A stretch of DNA of 64,000 nucleotides from Streptomyces stelliscabiei (GTDB lineage Bacteria; Actinomycetota; Actinomycetes; Streptomycetales; Streptomycetaceae), in the NCBI RefSeq assembly GCF_014873495.1, contig NZ_JADBGF010000001.1, forward strand, positions 5,022,001 through 5,086,000, given 5' to 3'. Under the pieces are notes generated by a model. That model was given only the letters and a program-made list of their open reading frames with translations, searched no databases and was not told where the DNA came from. The stretch's first letter is position 1. The number at the start of each line of letters is the position of its first letter. Below, piece by piece: positions 25,702 to 33,999 of the stretch. A program made the position numbers and the translations under genes.

Positions 25702-25899
25702 TCACGACAGCGGCCCGAGGATCTCCTGGGACTCGGTGAGCCCCTGGTCGCTCGCGTCTTCGACGGCGTCGAAGACGCGAGCCGCCTGCCGGGCCCGGAA
25801 GGCGAGATGGGCCTCGGCGGGCTTGGCGTAGCCGTGGCGGGCGCGGGCCTCCGCGGGGGTCAGCACCTCCTCCTCACGGGGCGGGATGCCGAGCTTCAT
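25702..25899 (-). CDS. Small conserved hypothetical protein
   Basis: 65 residues beginning MKLGIPPREEEVLTPAEARA and ending in an amphipathic, Ala/Arg/Glu-rich helical segment. There is no signal peptide, membrane segment or metal site. I recall near-identical short proteins in Streptomyces genomes, which supports it being real. No convincing ribosome site was found; a GTG slightly upstream (MIAPMKLG...) is an alternative start. It is convergent with the ClC gene (15-base gap). Function unknown. Confidence 0.6.
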   Translation of the reverse strand: MKLGIPPREEEVLTPAEARARHGYAKPAEAHLAFRARQAARVFDAVEDASDQGLTESQEILGPLS

Positions 25900-26109
25900 C
25901 GGCGCGATCACCGCGACCGTGGAGGGCGAGAGCCGTCCGCTCAGGCGTAGTTCGGCCCGGGGGCTGAGGTGGGCGAGCGACGACCCCGGAAGGCGGCTCC
26001 GGACGGCTCCGGACGACGGCCCGGCGAAAACGAAGCGGCGCCCGAGCCGACCGAAGCCGACCCGGGCGCCGCACCGCAGGTCAGAGGGGGTAACCCCCAC
26101 CCGCGAACC

Positions 26110-26182
26110 GTAGGCCCTGTGGGACTCGAACCCACAACCAATGGATTAAAAGTCCACTGCTCTGCCAATTGAGCTAAGGGCC
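26110..26182 (-). tRNA. tRNA-Lys(UUU)
   Basis: 73-base cloverleaf on the minus strand with anticodon TTT in GGACTTTTAATCC, a standard TTCGA T-loop and acceptor GGGCCCT paired to AGGGCCT (terminal G:U). CCA is not encoded. The bases up to 26363 hold no gene. Confidence 0.96.
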
Positions 26183-26363
26183 CAGGCGATGTTGCCTCCC
26201 CGAGCATAGCCGGACGTGGCCGGGAGTCCGATCGGGTATCGGTGACCCGGCCGCGTCGGAGGGCCGCAAAAAGGTCCGCCGCAGAACAGAACGGACGGAA
26301 GATCGCCGGAAGCGGGGCGAGTTGGCTGGTGCCCGAGTCCCCTCGGTCAGGGCGGCCTCGTCC

Positions 26364-27923
26364 TCACCGCGCCACCTTCCGCGCCGCCTCCCGCGCCACA
26401 CTGCGCTCGTGCTCGGGGTTGAGGAACCAGTGGCGGGCGGATGCGGCCCACCAGATCGCGGCGAAGCCCAGTACCACCAGGACGGCGACCGGCGCGTAGT
26501 TGAAGTTCTCCCAGGTGACCGGCGACAGCTGCGGAAGCATGAACAGCACGGTGATCGCGAGGACCCACACCACGGCGACGATCCCGATCACCCGGGACCA
26601 GCGCCCCAGGTGCCAGGGGCCGCGCTCGAAGGCGTCGCCCTTGCGCAGCCGCAGCAAGGTGGGGATGACGTAGGCGATGTAGAGGCCGATCACCGCGATC
26701 GAGGTGACGGCGGCGTACGCGGTGACATTGATCAGGTACGGGAGGCCGAGCACCAGCGCGCCGCCCGCCGCCAGCCAGACGGCCGCCACGGGGGTGCGGG
26801 TGCGCGGGCTGACGGTGTGCCAGACGTGCGAGTACGGGAGCGCGCCGTCGCGGGAGAAGGCGTAGATCATGCGGCTGTTGGCGGTGACGGACGCCATACC
26901 GCAGAACAGCTGTGCGCCGATGATGACGAGGAGGAGCAGCTTGCCGCCGGTCACGCCGAGCGCGTCGAGCAGGATCTGCGCGGGCGGCACCCCGGTCGCC
27001 GACTCGCGGGCACCGTCGTAGGACTGGATGGCGAAGGTGAAGCCGAGGAGGAGGACGAAGCCCGCCAACCAGGACGTCCAGATGGACTGGACGATGCCCT
27101 TGGGGCCGGCCGTCGACGCGTCGTGCGTCTCCTCGGTCATATGGGCGGAGGCGTCGTACCCGGTGAAGGTGTACTGCGCCATCAGCAGGCCCAGCAGCAC
27201 CACGTACAGCCCGCTTCCCCAGCCGGTGTGGTTGACGAACTCCGTGAACACGAAGGACGCCGACTGATGGCTGTCGGGGACGATGACGAGCGCGCCGACG
27301 ATGACGGCCACGCCCACGACGTGCCACCACACGCTGATGCTGTTCAGCAGCCCCACGATGCCCACGCCGAAGGTGTTCAGCAGGCCGTGCAGCAGCAGGA
27401 TCGCGGCGAAGAGCAGGATCGTCCGGCCCGGGGTCACCTCGAAGCCGAACTCCAGGTTCAGGTACGCCGCCAGGAAGGACGCCGCGCCGAAGTCGATGCC
27501 GGCGGTCACGGCGACCTGGCCGAGCACGTTGAACCAGCCCGTGAACCACGCCCAGGCGGCCGCGCTGCGCTCCGGTGCCAGCCGATGGGCCCAGAAGTAC
27601 AGCCCGGCGGAGGTCGGATAGGCCGAGCAGATCTCGGCCATGGCGAGACCCACGAAGAGCGTCATCAGGCCGACCGCGACCCAGCCCCAGGTGATCACCG
27701 CGGGCCCGCCGGTGTTCATGCCGAAGAGGTAGAGCGTCATACAGCCGGAGAGGACGGAGATGATCGTGAAGGAGACCGCGTAGTTGGAGAACGCGGACAT
27801 ACGGCGGGCGAGGACCTGTGTGTAGCCCAGCTGGGCCAGACGTTCCTCGTCGGACACCGAGACCGACACAGACTCCGGAGCCGAAGCCCCGGCTGCCCCA
27901 CGGGCTATGTCGTCATCTGTCAT
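26364..27923 (-). CDS. APC-superfamily amino-acid permease
   Basis: 519 residues with about twelve hydrophobic helices and the APC pattern: helix 1 broken at SFTIISVLSG, GGPAVITWGWV, and AEICSAYPTSAGLYFWAHRLAP near 95-116. The loop AYAFSRDGALPYS-like stretch (IYAFSRDGALPYSHVWH) is typical of amino-acid/GABA/choline-type permeases. It probably imports an amino acid or amine by proton or sodium symport; the substrate cannot be read from sequence. The ATG at 27923 has a GGGGGC site upstream and begins MTDDDIARGA. It is monocistronic, behind a very strong terminator of the upstream helicase gene. Confidence 0.9.
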   Translation of the reverse strand: MTDDDIARGAAGASAPESVSVSVSDEERLAQLGYTQVLARRMSAFSNYAVSFTIISVLSGCMTLYLFGMNTGGPAVITWGWVAVGLMTLFVGLAMAEICSAYPTSAGLYFWAHRLAPERSAAAWAWFTGWFNVLGQVAVTAGIDFGAASFLAAYLNLEFGFEVTPGRTILLFAAILLLHGLLNTFGVGIVGLLNSISVWWHVVGVAVIVGALVIVPDSHQSASFVFTEFVNHTGWGSGLYVVLLGLLMAQYTFTGYDASAHMTEETHDASTAGPKGIVQSIWTSWLAGFVLLLGFTFAIQSYDGARESATGVPPAQILLDALGVTGGKLLLLVIIGAQLFCGMASVTANSRMIYAFSRDGALPYSHVWHTVSPRTRTPVAAVWLAAGGALVLGLPYLINVTAYAAVTSIAVIGLYIAYVIPTLLRLRKGDAFERGPWHLGRWSRVIGIVAVVWVLAITVLFMLPQLSPVTWENFNYAPVAVLVVLGFAAIWWAASARHWFLNPEHERSVAREAARKVAR

Positions 27924-28022
27924 GCCCCCAGCAATTCCCTCTCCGGGGACGTGACATGCGCCACGACGTGGCCGAAAATCGGCGGGAACCGAGCGATGCG
28001 GGATCGAACCTGACCGAACACG

Positions 28023-28064
28023 CTCGAAGGGCCCGTACGACCGGAGTCGTACGGGCCCTTCGAG
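28023..28064. terminator. 19-bp perfect hairpin between helicase and permease genes
   Basis: 28023-28041 pairs perfectly with 28046-28064 around CGGA. It lies 51 bases after the helicase stop (minus strand), so it should end that transcript before the permease gene. Confidence 0.85.
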
Positions 28065-28114
28065 GTGTGAGTCGGCGTCAGCCACCGGCGTCAGCGCGTG
28101 GGATCAGCCACCGA

Positions 28115-30322
28115 TCAGCCGTTGCGCTTCCAGCGCGGCTTGTCGTCGCGGCGACCGAAGGACGCACCCGAGCCGGAGCCCGTGCCACGGTGGTCGTCGC
28201 GACGGCCCTGCGGGCGGTCGTGGCCGCCGGCGCGGAAACCGCCGCCGGTGGGGCGGTCGCCCTGGCGGTCACGGTTGAAGGGACGGTCGCTGCCCCGGTG
28301 ACCGGTGGACGGGCGGTCGTCGCGGCGGAAGCCGCCACGGTCGCCACCGTCACGACGGTCGTCCCGGCGGAAGCCACCGCCCGAGGGGCGCTCGTCACGA
28401 CGCTCGAAGGAGCGACCACCACGGTCGTTGTCACGGTTGAACCCACCGGACGGACGCTCGTCGCGGCGGAAGCCGCCACGGTCGCCACCGTCACGACGGT
28501 CGTCCCGGCGGAAGCCACCGCCCGAGGGGCGCTCGTCACGACGCTCGAAGGAGCGACCACCACGGTCGTTGTCACGGTTGAACCCACCGGACGGACGCTC
28601 GTCGCGGCGGAAGCCGCCACGGTCGCCACCGTCACGACGGTCGTCCCGGCGGAAGCCACCGCCCGAGGGGCGCTCGTCACGACGCTCGAAGGAGCGGCCA
28701 CCACGGTCGTAGTCACGGTTGAACCCACCGGACGGACGCTCGTCCCGACGCTCGCGGCGCTCGTAGTTGCCCCGCTCGTCACGGCGCGGACGCTCCTCGC
28801 GTGCCTGCGCCGCAGCGGCGGCCGTCGCCTCGGCGGCGGCCTCCTCGACGACGACTGCGGCGACGGCCTCGGCCACCGCGGCCACGGCCGCCTCCGGGTC
28901 CTCGCCCCGCTCGCGCGCGGCACGCGCGGTCAGCCGGTCGGCCTCCTCGCGCAGTTCGTTGGCACGACGTGCGGCGCGCTCCAGCTCCTTGGTGAGCTGC
29001 GAGACCTCACGCTCGGCCTGCTGCGCGGCGTTGCCCGCGGACTCGGCCTGGACCTCGGTCATCGACCGGGCGCCGGTGATGTCGGCGACCTCGGTGTCGA
29101 AGGCCGTACCGCCCTGGATGATGTGGCGCGAGGCGTCGACGCCCGCGTCCTCCATCAGGCGGAAGATCTGCCGGCGCTGGTGCGGCAGGGACAGGGACAC
29201 GACCGTGCCGCTGCGGCCCGCGCGGGCCGTACGGCCGGAGCGGTGCAGGTAGTCCTTGTGGTCACCGGCCGGGTCCACGTTGAGGACCAGGTCGATGCCG
29301 TCGACGTGGATGCCGCGGGCGGCCACGTCGGTCGCGACGAGCGCGTTGACGTAGCCCTTCTTGAAGTCCTCGAGCACACGGGTACGCGCGCCCTGCGTCA
29401 TACCGCCGTGGAGCGCGTCGGCCTTCACACCGGAGTCGCAGAGCTGCTCGGCGATGCGGTCGGCGCCCAGCTGGGTGCGGACGAAGATGATCGTGCGGCC
29501 CTTGCGGGAGGCGATCGCGGCGGTGACCGGCGCCTTGTCCTTGGGCTTCACGATCAGGATGTGGTGCGACATGGTCGTGACGTTGCCCTGGGCGCTGTCG
29601 ACCTCGTGCGTGACCGGGTTGCTCAGGTAGCGCTTGACCAGCGTGGAGATCTCGTTCTCCATCGTGGCCGAGAACAGCATGCGCTGGCCGCCGCCCGGGA
29701 TCTGGTCGAGCAGCTCGGTGACCTCGGGCAGGAAGCCCAGGTCGGACATCTGGTCGGCCTCGTCGAGCACGGCGACCTGGACGTTCTCCAGGGAGCAGGC
29801 GCCACGGTTGATGAGGTCGCGCAGCCGGCCCGGGGTGGCGACGAGGACGTCGACGCCGCGCTCCAGGGCGTAGATCTGGTTGCCCATCGACGTACCGCCG
29901 CAGACGACCTTCATCTTCAGGCCGAGGACGTCACCGTACGGCTGGAGGGCGTCCGCGACCTGCATCGCGAGCTCACGGGTCGGCGTGAGGATGATGCCGC
30001 GGGGCTTCTTCTTCTCGGTGTGAGCGCCGGACAGCTGTGCGAGCAGCGGCAGGCCGAACGACAGCGTCTTGCCGGAGCCGGTACGGCCGCGGCCGAGGAT
30101 GTCCTTGCCGGCCAGGGCGTCCGGGATGGTCGCGGCCTGGATCGGGAAGGGGGTGGTCACGCCGTTCTGCGCGAGCTTGCGCACGACGCCCTCGGGGAGA
30201 CCGAGAGTCGCGAAGGTGACCTCGGGAGCGGCCTCGACGGAGGCGTTCTCGATGTTCTCGACGACCTCTGCGTCCGCGCCGTTCTCGGGCACGACAACGT
30301 GATCAGTACTGGAAATGGACAT
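28115..30322 (-). CDS. DEAD-box RNA helicase with RG-rich repeat tail
   Basis: 735 residues. The helicase core has a Q-motif (FATLGLPEGV...FPIQ), Walker A GRTGSGKT (about 84-91), PTRELA, VLDEADQMSDLGF (DEAD, about 185), SAT, and HRSGRTARAG (about 356-365), so it should unwind structured RNA with ATP. A helical Ala/Glu/Arg-rich linker follows. Then comes a strongly basic tail, residues about 527-667, made of three almost identical 47-residue units rich in Arg, Gly, Asp and Phe (FRRDERPSGGF, DRGGRSFERR), likely to bind RNA or drive condensation. The ATG at 30322 is chosen because the protein then begins MSISSTDHVV; GGAAGG lies 12 bases upstream. The long leader upstream suggests post-transcriptional or cold-shock-type control. 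Confidence 0.93.
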   Translation of the reverse strand: MSISSTDHVVVPENGADAEVVENIENASVEAAPEVTFATLGLPEGVVRKLAQNGVTTPFPIQAATIPDALAGKDILGRGRTGSGKTLSFGLPLLAQLSGAHTEKKKPRGIILTPTRELAMQVADALQPYGDVLGLKMKVVCGGTSMGNQIYALERGVDVLVATPGRLRDLINRGACSLENVQVAVLDEADQMSDLGFLPEVTELLDQIPGGGQRMLFSATMENEISTLVKRYLSNPVTHEVDSAQGNVTTMSHHILIVKPKDKAPVTAAIASRKGRTIIFVRTQLGADRIAEQLCDSGVKADALHGGMTQGARTRVLEDFKKGYVNALVATDVAARGIHVDGIDLVLNVDPAGDHKDYLHRSGRTARAGRSGTVVSLSLPHQRRQIFRLMEDAGVDASRHIIQGGTAFDTEVADITGARSMTEVQAESAGNAAQQAEREVSQLTKELERAARRANELREEADRLTARAARERGEDPEAAVAAVAEAVAAVVVEEAAAEATAAAAAQAREERPRRDERGNYERRERRDERPSGGFNRDYDRGGRSFERRDERPSGGGFRRDDRRDGGDRGGFRRDERPSGGFNRDNDRGGRSFERRDERPSGGGFRRDDRRDGGDRGGFRRDERPSGGFNRDNDRGGRSFERRDERPSGGGFRRDDRRDGGDRGGFRRDDRPSTGHRGSDRPFNRDRQGDRPTGGGFRAGGHDRPQGRRDDHRGTGSGSGASFGRRDDKPRWKRNG
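28321..28743 (-). repeat. 141-bp tandem repeat, 3 copies, inside the helicase gene
   Basis: Units start at 28321, 28462 and 28603 and differ at only a few bases. Each codes 47 residues in frame, so copy-number change would lengthen or shorten the RG tail without a frameshift. Confidence 0.92.
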
Positions 30323-30687
30323 GCGTATGCGAAACCTTCCGGAGTCTCGTCGGCACGCGCCCGTCAACTCCGTGATTCGCACACGACCGCCTCTATGCGG
30401 TCCGCCACGGCAAGGGAGAGTACGCGCCACACGGCGCGCTCTGTGATGGCGCCGGGCAATGGGGCAAGGGGATCAAACGATCTGCCACCATACGCACCCG
30501 CAACCCCTCAAGGCAAACCCAGCGGATATCCGCAGGTCCGGGCCCGACGTTTTCGGGCGGAGGTGAGGGCCGACGTCAAGCGGCGGCAGAAGTCTCATCG
30601 TACAGCATGCGTGGGGCGGCTCGCGCACACACCACGCGTGGGCTCGCCCAGCACGCGCGGGGCCCGCACAGCGTGCGCGGGACGGCG
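30323..30687. other. Leader of the helicase gene; no gene seen
   Basis: 365 bases between the helicase start and the stop of the upstream lipoprotein gene (both minus strand). It probably contains the helicase promoter and a long 5' leader. Several short GC dyads occur, but no riboswitch class is recognised. Confidence 0.4.
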
Positions 30688-31227
30688 CTACGCCGCGTCC
30701 CCCGCCTCCGGCGCCGGTTCCCGCTCCATGAGCTGCGCGCCCTGCTCGTGCGCGGACGACGAGGGCTCGGCCGAGGGCTCGGGCACGGGCGACGGCGACT
30801 CCGGCGGCTCGGTCGGCTCGGGCTCGGGCTCCACGACCGGCGGCGGGGACGGCTCGCCCTTCGTCGGCTCGGGCTTCCGCGGCCCCTCGCCCTTCCCTTC
30901 GCCCTTCCCTTCGCCCTTGCCTCCCTCGGGCGGCTTCGCCCTGCCGGACGGCTCGGCCGCCCCGGAGGCCGACGCGGACGCGGAAGGGGGCCCGGAGGCG
31001 GAAGGGCCGGGCGAGGCGGAACCGTGCCGCTTCCCCTGCCCGGCCTGGTATCCCGTATCGCCGCCCGTCCACGCGGAGCCCCCGTCCGGCCTCTCGCCGC
31101 CCCGCTGCCCCGCGGACGGCGACGGCCCGGGCTTCCGCCCGTCGTCCCCCACGCTCATACAGCCGGCGGCCGCCGCTACGGCCATGACCGTGGCGGCCAG
31201 ACGGACGGGTACGTTCAAGGCGCGCAC
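30688..31227 (-). CDS. Low-complexity lipoprotein
   Basis: 179 residues. The start is MRALNVPVRLAATVMAVAAA with lipobox AAAG-C23, so it should be lipid-anchored on the outer face of the membrane. The mature part is almost entirely Pro, Ser, Gly, Glu and Lys (GKGEGKGEGKGEG, EPEPEPTEPPESPSPVPEP), typical of an unstructured wall-spanning stalk, with no recognisable domain. The GTG at 31227 has GGAGG eight bases upstream; the longer frame to 31287 is not supported. About 100 bases separate it from the metallopeptidase gene upstream on the same strand. Function unknown. Confidence 0.75.
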   Translation of the reverse strand: MRALNVPVRLAATVMAVAAAAGCMSVGDDGRKPGPSPSAGQRGGERPDGGSAWTGGDTGYQAGQGKRHGSASPGPSASGPPSASASASGAAEPSGRAKPPEGGKGEGKGEGKGEGPRKPEPTKGEPSPPPVVEPEPEPTEPPESPSPVPEPSAEPSSSAHEQGAQLMEREPAPEAGDAA

Positions 31228-31323
31228 GGCGGCCACCTCCGAGGGGGGCGTGAAGGGGAGTCCCCCTGCCCAACTCCCGCCGCCCACAAGAGGACACGCG
31301 CCGCCCGGCGCCCGCGCCGGCCC

Positions 31324-31674
31324 CTATCCGTACCCCAGCGCGTGCAACCGCGCGTCGTCGATCCCGAAGTGATGCGCGATCTCGTGCACCACGGTCACCT
31401 CGGTCTCCGCGACCACGTCCTCCCGCGACTCGCACATCCGCAGCGTCGGCCCCCGGTAGATCGTGATCCGGTCCGGCAGCACCCCCGCGTACCACTCCCC
31501 GCGATCCGTGAGCGGAGTCCCCTCGTACAGCCCGAGCAACTCGGGGTCGTCGGCGGGCGGCTCGTCCTCGACGAACACCGCCACGTTGTCCATCAGCCGT
31601 GTCAGCTCCGGCGGAATCCGGTCCAACGCCGTGGCGACCAGTTCCTCGAACTCCTCGCGCGTCATCTCCAGCAC
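31324..31674 (-). CDS. Minimal zincin-type metallopeptidase-family protein
   Basis: 116 residues. A strong HExxHxxGxxD zinc signature, VVHEIAHHFGIDD, has H97, E98, H101 and D107. The family is a compact metallopeptidase-like group common in actinobacteria (formerly DUF1025-type), with VFVEDEPPADDPELLGLYEG and ITIYRGP as further conserved blocks. It is cytoplasmic as no signal peptide is present. The substrate is unknown. The start is uncertain: GTG at 31674 gives MLEMTREEFE, ATG at 31665 gives MTREEFE; neither has a clear ribosome site. It is divergent from the metallophosphoesterase gene. Confidence 0.85.
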   Translation of the reverse strand: MLEMTREEFEELVATALDRIPPELTRLMDNVAVFVEDEPPADDPELLGLYEGTPLTDRGEWYAGVLPDRITIYRGPTLRMCESREDVVAETEVTVVHEIAHHFGIDDARLHALGYG

Positions 31675-31888
31675 ACGGCCATTGTCGTGCACGACACGCG
31701 GGTACGAGAGCCCCGGGAAGCACACGGGCCACACCAGGCACCGCGGAACCCGGGACACCCACGAGCCCGGCGCACCCGCGAACCCCGAACCCACGCACCG
31801 CCCACCCGCACGACGCCCCGGCGGCCACCCCTCCCGCCCCCACCACCCCCGCCGCATATCCGCCCCCGCCCCGGGGCATACGCGACCA

Positions 31889-33535
31889 ATGGCACGCGCC
31901 CCCGCCGACCCGGCCTCCGCCGACACCCCCGACCCCCGGCGTTCGACCCTGCGCCGCATCCGCCGGGCCCTGCTCCGCGCTCCCCGCGCCCTGGCCCGGC
32001 ACTACCGGTCCCGCCGCGCGCACCCGACCATCGAGCTGGTCCACCACCCCCACCCCTGGGGGCGGGCACTCAGCCTGGTCGCGGTCGTCCTGCTCGGCGC
32101 CTGGCTGGGCCTGCTGATCGTGGGCAACGTCCGCACCCCCGTCGGCCCCATGAACACGACGATGACCCTGCGCCCGTCCCTCACCGGCGGCACGAAGATC
32201 AACGTCTCCCCGCTGGGCGCCCTGGAACTGCGCAGCCACAACGCCCCCGTACGCCTGGACGTCAACGTCGACCAGCTCGACCCGGAGCGCGCCCAGGCCC
32301 TGGTCGACCACCCCGAGCGGATCTCCGGACTGCAGGAGGAGATCGCCTCCGACGTACGGCACGGCACCATCGACCTGGCCGTACGCTCCGGCGTCGCCGT
32401 CGTCTCGGGGGCCACCGCGCTCGGCCTCGCCGTGTACCGCCGCCCCCGCCGCGCCCTGGCCGCCGGCGGCCTCGCCTTCGTGCTCCTGGCCGGCGCCGGG
32501 GGCACCGCCGCCGCCACCTGGAACCCCAACTCCGTCCTGGAGCCGAAGTTCTCGGGCCTGCTCTCCTCCGCACCCTCCCTGGTCGGCAACGCGCGCAGCA
32601 TCGTCACCGAATTCGACGTCTACCAGAAGGAGTTGGCCCGCCTGGTGACGAACGTGACCAGGCTGTACGACGTCACGTCCACGCTCCCCGCGTACCAGCC
32701 GGACCCGACGACGATCCGCGTCCTGCACGTCTCCGACATCCATCTGAACCCCGCCAGCTGGAAGATCATCGCCTCGCTGGTCGAGCAGTACGAGATCAAC
32801 GTCATCGTCGACTCCGGCGACACCATGGACCACGGCACCGCCGCCGAGAACGGGTTCCTCGACCCGATCGCCGACCTCGGGGCCCCGTACGTCTGGGTGC
32901 GCGGCAACCACGACTCCCGTGCGACGCAGCGTTATCTGGAGGGCATCGACCACACCCACGTCCTCGACGAGGGGAAGGCGGTGACCGTGGGCGGGCTGCG
33001 GTTCGCCGGGATGGGGGACCCGCAGTTCACCCCGGACCGCTCGGCCGGCGCGTCGGGCCTGCCGTCGGAGGAGGCGGCCGGGCGGCGGCTGGCGGACGCC
33101 CTGCGCGCGCAGCGGGCCGCGGGCACCCCCGTGGACATCGCGATCGCCCACAACCCGGACGCCGCCCGGGAGACGGACGGCGACGTCCCGCTCGTCCTCG
33201 CCGGGCATCTGCACCACCCCGAGATGGAGATCCTGCGCGAGGGCACCCGCCTGCGCATCGAGGGCTCGACGGGCGGCAGCGGTCTGCGCGCCCTGGAGGG
33301 GCAGCACCCCGACCCGATCGAGGCCTCGGTCCTGTACCTCGACCGCGACACCCGTCGTCTGCAGGCCTGGGACGAGATCAAGCTGGGCGGCCTGGGTCTG
33401 ACGACGGCGGAGGTCAGCCGCCATCTGCCCAAGGAGAACCAGCCGGGGGCCGCACCCGGGGAGGAGGGCGGCGACGAACGGTCCCCGTCGCCCTCGGGAA
33501 GTACGTCGAGGAAGGGGTCTCCCAGCGGCCCGTAA
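31889..33535 (+). CDS. Membrane metallophosphoesterase
   Basis: 548 residues. The N-terminus is basic (about 1-50), followed by one membrane helix (about 55-80), an outer segment of about 100 residues, and one or two further hydrophobic helices (about 170-215). The catalytic calcineurin-like domain occupies about 275-500. Metal ligands are DIH (VSDIHLN, about 282-285), GDTMDH (about 310), GNHDS (about 338), and AGHLHHPE (about 439). It should hydrolyse a phosphodiester or phosphomonoester, probably a lipid- or nucleotide-type substrate at the membrane; the substrate cannot be assigned. The ATG at 31889 is chosen because the upstream extension is Pro/His-rich shadow sequence. Followed by the tRNA cluster. 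Confidence 0.9.
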   Translation: MARAPADPASADTPDPRRSTLRRIRRALLRAPRALARHYRSRRAHPTIELVHHPHPWGRALSLVAVVLLGAWLGLLIVGNVRTPVGPMNTTMTLRPSLTGGTKINVSPLGALELRSHNAPVRLDVNVDQLDPERAQALVDHPERISGLQEEIASDVRHGTIDLAVRSGVAVVSGATALGLAVYRRPRRALAAGGLAFVLLAGAGGTAAATWNPNSVLEPKFSGLLSSAPSLVGNARSIVTEFDVYQKELARLVTNVTRLYDVTSTLPAYQPDPTTIRVLHVSDIHLNPASWKIIASLVEQYEINVIVDSGDTMDHGTAAENGFLDPIADLGAPYVWVRGNHDSRATQRYLEGIDHTHVLDEGKAVTVGGLRFAGMGDPQFTPDRSAGASGLPSEEAAGRRLADALRAQRAAGTPVDIAIAHNPDAARETDGDVPLVLAGHLHHPEMEILREGTRLRIEGSTGGSGLRALEGQHPDPIEASVLYLDRDTRRLQAWDEIKLGGLGLTTAEVSRHLPKENQPGAAPGEEGGDERSPSPSGSTSRKGSPSGP

Positions 33536-33616
33536 ACCGTTTTGGCGATACCTCCCGCCATCCCATATGCTTCTCACGTCCCCGACGCGCTGACGAAGCG
33601 CCCAGGCGGGCCGATA

Positions 33617-33689
33617 GCCCTCATCGTCTAGCGGCCTAGGACGCCGCCCTTTCAAGGCGGTAGCACGGGTTCGAATCCCGTTGGGGGCA
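33617..33689 (+). tRNA. tRNA-Glu(UUC)
   Basis: 73-base cloverleaf with anticodon TTC (CCTTTCAAGG), TTCGAAT T-loop and discriminator A. First of three tRNA genes; the next begins 37 bases later. Confidence 0.96.
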
Positions 33690-33726
33690 CGCAAAATCGT
33701 GTGCGAGACTAGTCCCGCACAAGCTT

Positions 33727-33801
33727 GGTCCTGTGGAGCAGTTTGGAGTGCTCGCCACCCTGTCAAGGTGGAGGCCGCGGGTTCAAATCCCGTCAGGACC
33801 G
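33727..33801 (+). tRNA. tRNA-Asp(GUC), copy 1
   Basis: 75-base cloverleaf with anticodon GTC (CCTGTCAAGG) and discriminator G73 as expected for Asp. The gene is identical to the copy at 39809-39883. Confidence 0.96.
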
Positions 33802-33806
33802 CTGGT

Positions 33807-33820
33807 GTTTCACGTGAAAC
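33807..33820. promoter_or_regulatory. parS centromere site (ParB binding)
   Basis: GTTTCACGTGAAAC is the exact 14-bp Streptomyces parS palindrome; one more matching pair (T/A) on each side makes it 16 bp. It lies in the six-to-25-base gap between tRNA-Asp and tRNA-Phe. In Streptomyces, ParB spreads from about two dozen such sites clustered around oriC, and ParA uses the complexes to segregate chromosomes during sporulation. The window therefore probably lies in the origin-proximal part of the chromosome. Confidence 0.93.
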
Positions 33821-33825
33821 ATCGC

Positions 33826-33899
33826 GGCTGGGTAGCTCAGTTGGTACGAGCGATCGCCTGAAAAGCGATAGGTCGCCGGTTCGACCCCGGCCCCAGCCA
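33826..33899 (+). tRNA. tRNA-Phe(GAA)
   Basis: 74-base cloverleaf with anticodon GAA (CCTGAAAAG) and TTCGACC T-loop. It begins six bases after the parS palindrome, so ParB bound there would sit between two tRNA genes. Confidence 0.95.
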
Positions 33900-33907
33900 C
33901 ATCGTGA

Positions 33908-33943
33908 CGAAGACCCCCTCCGGGTGACCGGAGGGGGTCTTCG
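33908..33943 (+). terminator. Terminator of the Glu-Asp-Phe tRNA cluster
   Basis: Perfect 16-bp stem (33908-33923 with 33928-33943) around GTGA, nine bases after tRNA-Phe. Confidence 0.85.
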
Positions 33944-33999
33944 TCGCTCACAGTGAGGCCGCTGCGGAGCCGCGGCCCACCGAGAACCATGGGGGGTTC

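Noticed and set aside
28321..28743. CRISPR-like array
   Set aside because: Units are contiguous 141-bp coding repeats with no spacers and no cas genes.
27818..31372. 1184-codon open frame on the plus strand
   Set aside because: Shadow of the DEAD-box helicase and neighbours; the product is repetitive Ala/Thr/Val sequence without domains.
30473..33766. 1097-codon open frame on the minus strand
   Set aside because: Shadow across the metallophosphoesterase and tRNA cluster; it even spans tRNA genes.
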